A stretch of DNA of 21,286 nucleotides from JBEATZ01 sp041178545 (GTDB lineage Bacteria; Planctomycetota; UBA1135; UBA2386), in NCBI GenBank assembly GCA_041178545.1, contig JBEGVB010000095.1:1-21286 (forward strand), written 5' to 3'. Below the pieces are notes generated by a model. It did no database searches. It was not told the origin of the DNA and was given only the letters and a program-made list of their open reading frames with translations. A program made the translations under genes and the position numbers. Below are positions 15,532 to 21,286 of this stretch, one piece after another. The first letter of the stretch is position 1. Every line of letters starts with the position of its first letter.

Positions 15532-16535
15532 GGTGGCTGACGGCCCCCGGCAGCGGCGGCGTGGCCGTGGTGTCCGTCAGCGAGCCGGTTGAGCGTGAGC
15601 GGTTGCTCGCGTGCCTGGTCGACCGGCGTGGAGCGGCAGTGCTTCCGGCTCCTTGCGCGCCGGCAAGGCTCGTACGGCTCCAACTGGATGGCACCGTCGT
15701 CGACGAGTGCCTGCTGGTGTCGCGCGCAGACGGGACGCTCGAGCTGCACCTGCACGGCTCGCAAGGCGTTCGCGCGGCTATGGAAGCACACTTCGTCGTC
15801 GAGGCCGCGGTTGCCTCGCCTGCTGAGCGGTTGCTCCGCGAGGCCCGCGACGTCGGCGCGCTGCTGCTGGCCGCGGAACAGCGCGAAGTCGACTTCGACA
15901 CCTACCTCGCAAGACTGCGCTGCATGGAACCCGCGGCGCGCGCGGCCGAGGCCGCGGCAGCGCTCGAGCGTTCGCGCATCGCGATGGCCGTGGCCGAGCC
16001 GCTCCGGGTCTGCCTGGTCGGACGCCAGAATGCGGGCAAGTCGACCTTGCTCAACCTGCTGCTGCTGCAGGAGCGCGCGCTCACGGGCCCGCTCCCCGGG
16101 CTCACCCGCGATGCGGTCTCCGCGCGCACGAGCCTCGGTGGTCACCCTGTCGACCTGCTCGACACGCCCGGCGAGGGACCGGCGGAGGGCATCGATGCCC
16201 TTGCGCAGGAGCGCGGCAGGGCGCTGCGCACCGGGGCCATGTTGGTCCTCGTCGTCGACGGCAACCGTGGTCCGGATGCCACCGACCTCCGGCTCGCACA
16301 GCAATGCGCCCTCGTCGTCGCAACCCGTGCCGACATGCCCTCGGCGCCGTGGCCCGGGGGCCTTGCTTGCGACCTCCGGGTGCACGGCCTCGATGCTGCG
16401 CGCGCACCCGAGGCGCGCGCCGCGTTCGGCCGCCTGCTCCGTGCCGTCCGCCGGCTGCCCGAGCCCGGCCCGGTGGGTGGTCCTGCGGCGCTGGACGCAG
16501 GGCAACTGCTGCGGTTGCGCGCTGCGCTGCGTTGA
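15528..16535 (+). CDS. MnmE/TrmE-like GTPase, shortened and lacking the C-terminal CxGK motif
   Basis: The product has 335 residues against about 450 for MnmE. Residues 1-90 resemble the MnmE N-terminal domain (MRWLTAPGSGGVAVVSVS, then VVDECLLVSRADGTLELHLHGS). A shortened helical segment (about 95-158) leads into a G domain with G1 GRQNAGKS (165-172), G2 Thr193 in GLTRDAV, and G3 DTPG (212-215). G4 reads TRAD (266-269) in place of NKxD. The usual C-terminal helical return and C-[IVL]-G-K cysteine motif, required for tRNA wobble-uridine modification, are absent: the protein ends LRLRAALR. It may be a divergent paralogue with another role; true MnmE activity is doubtful. Translation is probably coupled to coaX through the ATGA overlap. 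Confidence 0.8.
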   Translation: MRWLTAPGSGGVAVVSVSEPVERERLLACLVDRRGAAVLPAPCAPARLVRLQLDGTVVDECLLVSRADGTLELHLHGSQGVRAAMEAHFVVEAAVASPAERLLREARDVGALLLAAEQREVDFDTYLARLRCMEPAARAAEAAAALERSRIAMAVAEPLRVCLVGRQNAGKSTLLNLLLLQERALTGPLPGLTRDAVSARTSLGGHPVDLLDTPGEGPAEGIDALAQERGRALRTGAMLVLVVDGNRGPDATDLRLAQQCALVVATRADMPSAPWPGGLACDLRVHGLDAARAPEARAAFGRLLRAVRRLPEPGPVGGPAALDAGQLLRLRAALR

Positions 16536-16557
16536 GCCCTGGCGCGCAGGAGCGAGG

Positions 16558-16586
16558 TTGTGGCGGCCACCGGTGCTGGGCATGAT
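16558..16586 (+). promoter_or_regulatory. Candidate promoter immediately upstream of pyrB
   Basis: TTGTGG (16558-16563) and CATGAT (16581-16586) are 17 bp apart, and CATGAT ends 11 bp before the ATG at 16598. No Shine-Dalgarno site lies between. Transcription would begin within a few bases of the start codon. The -10 region closely resembles that at 18149-18163. Confidence 0.35.
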
Positions 16587-16597
16587 CCTGCCCCTCG

Positions 16598-17947
16598 ATG
16601 GACCTCCTACCGAAGCGCGATCTCGTCTCCATCGAGGACCTGTCCACCGGTGAGATCCTCGAGCTGTTCCGCCACGCCGACGAGTTCCGCGAGAACCTCG
16701 GGTCGTGGCCGGACTTCTGCCGTGGCTCGATCATGGCCACGCTCTTCTTCGAGCCGAGCACCCGCACGCGCCTGAGCTTCGAGTCGGCCATGCTCCGGCT
16801 CGGGGGGATGGTGATCACGGCGGCAGACGAGAAGAGCACGAGCCGAGCCAAGGGTGAGTCCCTCGCCGACACGGTGCGCGTGGTGGGCGGTTCCTATGCC
16901 GACATCCTCGCGGTGCGGCACCCGGAGGACGGCGCTGCGCGCGTGGCCGCCACCTACGCCAAGGTGCCGGTGATCAACGCGGGCGACGGCGCCCACGAGC
17001 ACCCGACCCAGACGCTCTGCGACCTGTACACGCTCTGGAAGGAGAAGGGCAAGCTCGAGGGACTCGAGGTCGTGCTCTGCGGCGACCTGCGCTACTCGCG
17101 CACGGTGCACTCGTTCTGCTACGCGCTGGCGCGGTTCAAGGCGAACATCATCACGATGCCCTACCCCGGCTTCGAGCTGCCGGACTACATCCTGCGCCGG
17201 CTGCAGCGGGACTTCGGGGTCCAGGCCTCGACCGCCAACGTGGGGGACCTGCCCGGCATCGCGACCACCAAGGACGCCGCGGCCTACCTGACCGCCAGCA
17301 AGCCGCACCAGCTCGCGCTGTTCACCACCCTCACCCCGGTTGCGGTGGACCGCATCGATGCCATCTACATGACCCGGGCGCAGCGCGAGCGGCACTCCGG
17401 CGAGGACACCCGCAACTACCCCCGGCTCAGCACCAACACCCTGCGGGCCGAGGCCGCTCGCGACGCGAGGGTCATGCACCCCTTGCCCCGCATCGACGAG
17501 ATCGACTACGCGGTCGACAGCGACCCGCGTTCGATCTACTTCCGCCAGGCAGAGCTTGGGGTCCCGATGCGCATGGCGCTCATGGCCTTCCTCCTCGGCA
17601 AGATCAAGCTCGACGCCACTCCCCCCTCGACACTTGCGACGGCACCCGGGCTCCTGCCCGGACCGGGCATGCGGTGCCGCAACGAGCGGTGCATCACCAA
17701 CGGGGAGGGGGTCCGCTACCTGCCGCGCGAGTTCCGGCTGCGGCCGTCCGAAGGCGCTCCCCTGCTGGCCTGTGCCTTCTGTGACCGCGAGCACGAGGCG
17801 CCCATCGTCGGCCACGTGGGAACCAAGGTCCTGTACCATCACAATGCCTTGGAAACAAAGAGGATAAAGCCGGACAACAAGGTCTACTTCGAGTCCGAGC
17901 CGCAGGCCGTGGCCGCGGGCTACGCGTTCCCGGGCACTGCCACCTGA
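16598..17947 (+). CDS. pyrB: Aspartate carbamoyltransferase catalytic chain fused to PyrI-like zinc domain and Ada-like tail
   Basis: The product has 449 residues against about 310 for PyrB alone. Residues 1-338 form a complete catalytic chain, joining carbamoyl phosphate and aspartate in pyrimidine synthesis. Visible marks are FFEPSTRTRLSFE (50-62, carbamoyl-phosphate site), SRAKGESLADT (82-92, the mobile loop from the neighbouring subunit), HEHPTQTLCDL (133-143) and MHPLPR (293-298). After a Pro/Ala linker, Cys360-x4-Cys365-x26-Cys392-x2-Cys395 reproduces the pattern of the PyrI zinc domain (x4, x22, x2 in E. coli). The PyrI nucleotide-binding domain is absent. Residues 402-445 resemble the Ada metal-binding fold (KRIKPDNKVYFESEPQAVAA and GYAF), without its cysteines. 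Allosteric control by CTP/ATP is therefore unlikely. It stands alone after the MnmE-like gene. Confidence 0.93.
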   Translation: MDLLPKRDLVSIEDLSTGEILELFRHADEFRENLGSWPDFCRGSIMATLFFEPSTRTRLSFESAMLRLGGMVITAADEKSTSRAKGESLADTVRVVGGSYADILAVRHPEDGAARVAATYAKVPVINAGDGAHEHPTQTLCDLYTLWKEKGKLEGLEVVLCGDLRYSRTVHSFCYALARFKANIITMPYPGFELPDYILRRLQRDFGVQASTANVGDLPGIATTKDAAAYLTASKPHQLALFTTLTPVAVDRIDAIYMTRAQRERHSGEDTRNYPRLSTNTLRAEAARDARVMHPLPRIDEIDYAVDSDPRSIYFRQAELGVPMRMALMAFLLGKIKLDATPPSTLATAPGLLPGPGMRCRNERCITNGEGVRYLPREFRLRPSEGAPLLACAFCDREHEAPIVGHVGTKVLYHHNALETKRIKPDNKVYFESEPQAVAAGYAFPGTAT

Positions 17948-18070
17948 CCCCGGTTGCCCCGGTTCCGGCAGGCTGCAGCACCTGTGCACCGAGGGAGTCC
18001 GCGCGCTGTCCGCGGCACTCGCGAGCGAAAGCGCACGGCAGGGGTGGGGGAGCGTGTGCACGCGCGCATG

Positions 18071-18102
18071 CAAGGGGCGATAGCCCCGGCTGCAAGCCCT
18101 TG
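18071..18102 (+). promoter_or_regulatory. Overlapping (mutually exclusive) stem-loops
   Basis: CAAGGG (18071-18076) can pair with CCCTTG (18097-18102), while GGGGC (18074-18078) can pair with GCCCC (18083-18087) around a GATA loop. The two share bases 18074-18076, so they compete. It may be the pyrB terminator or a control element; this is an inference from pairing alone. Confidence 0.35.
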
Positions 18103-18132
18103 TGGCAGCGCAGGAAAGCGGCGTGGAATCCC

Positions 18133-18160
18133 TTGAGCGATGGCGTCCGCTCGGCATGAT
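18133..18160 (+). promoter_or_regulatory. Candidate promoter for the lipoprotein gene
   Basis: TTGAGC (18133-18138) and CATGAT (18155-18160) are 16 bp apart, each matching four of six consensus bases. The leader to the ATG at 18344 would be about 175 nt. The -35 is identical to that proposed for the RNase gene and the -10 to that proposed for pyrB. Confidence 0.35.
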
Positions 18161-18343
18161 TCTTGAACCTCTCGCTGCATCGGATCGACGGCAAGCTCCC
18201 TTGCCGCCGCCGCTCTGTTTCGACCTCTCCCTCCACCGTTCACCCGATTCCCGGCGTGCCCTGTGCACGTCTGGAGCCGAGTGGAACCGACCCCACCGCG
18301 GGTCTCGCGTGCAACGGACGCGGGCCCGCAACGACAACACGCC

Positions 18344-21286
18344 ATGACTCAACCTGCTGTCGGTCGTCCCTCCGCGACTCGCCACGCACTGCCGGTGCTC
18401 GGCATTGCACTGGCCTGCACCCTCGCAGCGTGCAGCGGGGGCGGGAGCGACTCCTCGGATCCGAACACGGGTGGCGGCAACCCGAAACTCAGCAAGGTCG
18501 AGTTCGGACGCCTCGTGGACGTGTACGGCTACCGCACCACGCAGCAGGGTGTGACCGTGGAGCTGTACCAGACCGACCTCATCGTCGGCCCGAACATCCA
18601 GGACGAGCGTGACTCACAGCGCCCGCGCCGCGACGACGAGATCCTCTACGACTTCATCAGCTCGAATCCCTCGACGCTGCAGCCGCGCCTGCTGATCCCC
18701 CGCGAGATCGGCTCGCCCGACTTCAACTCTGCCGTGGACGCGCTCGACGACGAGCTGCGCCTCGTGACGCCCCTCGAGTTCAGCCAGGGCTCGTCCAGCC
18801 TGCCGTTCTCGGTGGTGCCCCGCAACTCGGGCATCCGCCTGACCTTCACTGCGTCCCTCGGCATCACCGACGACTTCTTCGTCGTGCGCAACGAGGAGGG
18901 CCAGGTGGTCGGCATCCGCAATGCCGAGGCCGTGCAGCTCCTGCAGATCGCCGACGACCCCAACGGGCCGAATGCGGCAACGGCCTTCCGCGTGCTGCCC
19001 ACGCGCATCGTCGTGCGCAACAACCAACTGCTGCTGGACCCCGTGCTGCTCGGCACCGAGGGCACTCAGTACCAGACCCGCAACAACGCAGCCGGCATGC
19101 CTGCGGCGCCGGACCAGCTGGGTGCGAACATCCGCATCGCCGTTGCGTTGGAGGGCCCGCTCGCGATCGCCCGACTGCGCGCGGCCGAGGACGACCTCGT
19201 CGGGAAGAACAACTCGGCGCTCCAGTCGGTGATCCGCGACTTCCGCTCAGGCAACAGCGCCGACGAGTCCGCGGACATCTCGCGCGGCTTCGTGCGCGAC
19301 CCGATCCCGCCGCGGCTCGTGGGGGAGATCGTCACCTACCTCGAGCGCGTGGACCCGGTGAACGCGTTCGTGCAGGAGATCGAGATCTACAAGAACGGGG
19401 TCCAGCACCGGATCGACCGCGGCGACGTGCTCAAGTTCGTCGTCGACAACACGGGCCTCGTGGCGTTCACCAGCGAGGTCGTGGCCGACCCGCAGGACAC
19501 CGCGGCTGCGCAGCACACGCGTCTCCGCGTCCGCTCGACGCCTGGCCTGTTGGACATCGACCCGCGCCGCATCCCCGGCTATCCCTCGGAACTGAGCCTG
19601 CGCGAGCCCTGGCTGGTGCAGAACGCTCCCAAGGTGGTGGTGGTGTGCGAGTTCGAGGCTGGCGGCCGTCCTGACCCGGTCACCAACCAGCCGATCGGCG
19701 ACAACCCGGCCTACTTCCTGACCTTCTCGCCGTCGCCGCTGCCCAACTCCAACGGCACGCCCAGCGCGCCGACCGAGAACATCTCGCCCTTCGCAGGCGC
19801 CGTGATGCGTTTCACCAAGCCGGTGGACCTGGACACGGTGAAGCCCGCGGACACGTTCTTCTTCGCGACCCGCAACCTGCTGGACCAGGCTGCCATCGAC
19901 ACCTTCGTCGCGACGGTCAAGAACGACCCGACCAACCCGACCAGCGTCGGCATGGACCCGCTGGCGTTCAACGAGGACAAGTTCTGGACGCCACACCTCG
20001 TGGCCTCGCGCGTGGCGGACGAGGACGGGTCGCAGACGGCGCTTCGCCTCCAGCCCATCTCGGGCTTCTATCTCGACGACCGCATGCGCAACCCGCAGGC
20101 GAACGAGGACTTCCGCTACTTCCTGCACATGGTGACGGGGCCCTCGGGCATCCGCGACCTGTCGGGCAACTCGGTGGACCTGCAGGCCGACGTGGTGGAG
20201 CGCTCGGAGAGCGTGGTGATCCCCTTCAGCCTCGACACCCGCAACTCGGGCTCCAGCCCGATCTTCGAGAACAACCTCGCGGTGTCGATCGTGCGCCGCA
20301 ACGCCACCGAGGACGAGGACTGCATGCCCTCGTACTACTGGCCGGCCGAGGTGCAGCCTCCTGGCGTCGCGGCCCGTTACGAGGCCTTTGCCCTGCAGGA
20401 CCTGTTCGGCGCGTTCTTCTACCTCGATGGCGAGTTGCAGGCTCGTCCGACCACGCGCGTGCGCAAGGTGGCCGACAACCTGAACCAGGCGCCTGTGGCC
20501 TCGCAGAACTCGCCGCTGCGCTGGTGCCCGACCACTGTGGCTGGTGAGGAGCAGATCCCCGCCAACTCGGCCACGGCCGTGTTCCCGCAGCCGATCCAGA
20601 ACCCGCTCAACCCCTACGGCTCGCGCCTGCAGACCGTGTGGCGCGAGATCGACCTGAGCCTTTCGCGCGTCGACCCGTTCGACTTCAACCTCGACGTCGA
20701 GCAGATGTACTGGGCCCCCTTCGCCGGTGGCACCATCAGCTTCGACGAACTCGACCGCACCAGCCTGTTCCTCGGCCACAGCGAGCGCCGCCCCGAACCG
20801 TGCGTGGGCAACTTCAGCGCGCTCCCGACCTTCCCGGACTCGGGACTCAACCTCAACTTCAACGACAACTACGTCGCCAACAAGCGCGCCAACGTGTCGG
20901 GGGTGGAGACCCAGCCGTTCCCCTTCCCGGCCTACGTGGACACGCCGCTGGTGATCGACCCGTCCCGCAGCGTCCTGGAACCCAACCAGGTCAACCGCTT
21001 CCTGCCGCTGCCCGAGTTCCGCAAGCCGTACTTCGTCTACCGCGACGAGACGGTGGTGGAGCAGGGCTGCGTGACCGGCACCGGTGCGGACATCCAGAAC
21101 GGCCTCGCGACGTACAACCCCTGGATCATCACTCCGTGGTCCAACGGCAACGGCCGCCGCGTGGCTCCCGTCGGGACCACGCTCACGTTCATCGACGCGT
21201 TCTGGAACAACTGCGTCAACTACCTGATGAACAACAACCGTGTGCTCGACCAGTACACGGACGGCCTCACGGGCAACATCGCGTTG
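18344..21286 (+). CDS. Very large secreted lipoprotein with SbsA-type Ig-like (Big_5) domain; 3' end outside window
   Basis: The frame is open for 981 codons from the ATG at 18344 to the right edge without a stop. Residues 12-30 form a lipoprotein signal peptide with lipobox LAAC and lipidation Cys30, followed by a Gly/Ser/Asp-rich linker. About residues 477-612 match the Big_5/SbsA Ig-like pattern (SPFAGAVMRFTKPVDLDTV, later YFLHMVTGPSGIRDLSGN). A shorter similar piece is near 161-181 (NSGIRLTFTASLGITDDFF). The rest is rich in Asn, Pro, Asp and aromatics, of a surface or outer-membrane protein type. Few cysteines occur after Cys30. Function is unknown; a cell-surface or adhesin role is inferred. 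No clear Shine-Dalgarno site precedes the ATG, but the signal peptide fixes the start. Confidence 0.85.
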   Translation, partial: MTQPAVGRPSATRHALPVLGIALACTLAACSGGGSDSSDPNTGGGNPKLSKVEFGRLVDVYGYRTTQQGVTVELYQTDLIVGPNIQDERDSQRPRRDDEILYDFISSNPSTLQPRLLIPREIGSPDFNSAVDALDDELRLVTPLEFSQGSSSLPFSVVPRNSGIRLTFTASLGITDDFFVVRNEEGQVVGIRNAEAVQLLQIADDPNGPNAATAFRVLPTRIVVRNNQLLLDPVLLGTEGTQYQTRNNAAGMPAAPDQLGANIRIAVALEGPLAIARLRAAEDDLVGKNNSALQSVIRDFRSGNSADESADISRGFVRDPIPPRLVGEIVTYLERVDPVNAFVQEIEIYKNGVQHRIDRGDVLKFVVDNTGLVAFTSEVVADPQDTAAAQHTRLRVRSTPGLLDIDPRRIPGYPSELSLREPWLVQNAPKVVVVCEFEAGGRPDPVTNQPIGDNPAYFLTFSPSPLPNSNGTPSAPTENISPFAGAVMRFTKPVDLDTVKPADTFFFATRNLLDQAAIDTFVATVKNDPTNPTSVGMDPLAFNEDKFWTPHLVASRVADEDGSQTALRLQPISGFYLDDRMRNPQANEDFRYFLHMVTGPSGIRDLSGNSVDLQADVVERSESVVIPFSLDTRNSGSSPIFENNLAVSIVRRNATEDEDCMPSYYWPAEVQPPGVAARYEAFALQDLFGAFFYLDGELQARPTTRVRKVADNLNQAPVASQNSPLRWCPTTVAGEEQIPANSATAVFPQPIQNPLNPYGSRLQTVWREIDLSLSRVDPFDFNLDVEQMYWAPFAGGTISFDELDRTSLFLGHSERRPEPCVGNFSALPTFPDSGLNLNFNDNYVANKRANVSGVETQPFPFPAYVDTPLVIDPSRSVLEPNQVNRFLPLPEFRKPYFVYRDETVVEQGCVTGTGADIQNGLATYNPWIITPWSNGNGRRVAPVGTTLTFIDAFWNNCVNYLMNNNRVLDQYTDGLTGNIAL

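Larger units (their letters stand above)
17948..18343 (+). other. 396-bp intergenic region between pyrB and the lipoprotein gene
   Basis: No gene is supported. It begins with a short direct repeat (CCCCGGTT at 17948-17955 region, recurring once). It contains hairpin-forming sequence at 18071-18102, a candidate promoter at 18133-18160, and the palindrome GCGGGCCCGC at 18320-18329 just before the lipoprotein start. No terminator with a T tract was found after pyrB. Confidence 0.5.

Noticed and set aside
17853..17859. AAACAAA as a programmed -1 frameshift site in pyrB
   Set aside because: The zero-frame codons here are GAA ACA AAG, so the heptamer is not in the phase needed for simultaneous slippage, and the zero frame continues normally to its stop.
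18163..18612. Open frame starting at TTG 18163 just after the candidate promoter
   Set aside because: It overlaps the lipoprotein gene in another frame and encodes a Ser/Arg/Thr-rich shadow, whereas the lipoprotein frame has a signal peptide and lipobox.

Overview
The window is GC-rich bacterial chromosome in which nearly every gene lies on the + strand. It holds 18 genes, two of them cut by the window edges, with short intergenic gaps and several 4-bp ATGA stop/start overlaps. No rRNA, tRNA, CRISPR array or phage genes are visible. Gene content and architecture (type IV pilus assembly genes, a very large lipoprotein with a SbsA-type Ig-like domain, fused pyrimidine and pilus genes, a very high G+C third codon position) would suit a planctomycete-like or deltaproteobacteria-like lineage. 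That assignment is an inference; no marker gene here settles it.

Layout, left to right. (1) 1-257: 3' end of a probable transposase. (2) 333-2374: a tight cluster truA - hpf - ptsN - ptsH/npr, joining tRNA pseudouridylation, ribosome hibernation and a nitrogen-type PTS pair. (3) 2533-7786: type IV pilus alignment complex, pilM - pilN - a pilO-pilP-like fused gene - secretin, closed by a strong hairpin terminator. (4) 8261-12127: RNase E/G - rplU (L21) - rpmA (L27) - obgE, the widely conserved RNA-decay/50S-assembly cluster. The RNase has a ~150-residue low-complexity insertion inside its S1 domain. (5) 12241-14800: a PilT/PilU-type retraction ATPase and a membrane-anchored PDZ protein resembling GspC. 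(6) 14806-17947: coaX (type III pantothenate kinase), a shortened MnmE-like GTPase overlapping it, and an aspartate carbamoyltransferase carrying a PyrI-like zinc domain and a further Ada-like C-terminal tail. (7) 18344-end: a giant lipoprotein, still open after 981 codons.

How the parts fit. PilM (cytoplasmic), PilN and the PilO/P fusion (inner membrane and periplasm) and the secretin (outer membrane) would form one trans-envelope channel. The PilT/U ATPase would power retraction, and the PDZ protein could be an additional periplasmic connector. The machinery flanks the RNase-L21-L27-Obg block, so surface appendage genes and ribosome-biogenesis genes alternate. The most unusual items are the triple-domain ATCase, the PilO-PilP fusion, the RNase S1 insertion, the truncated MnmE-like protein and a non-canonical G4 motif in Obg. 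I see no clear case of a wholly new multi-gene system.
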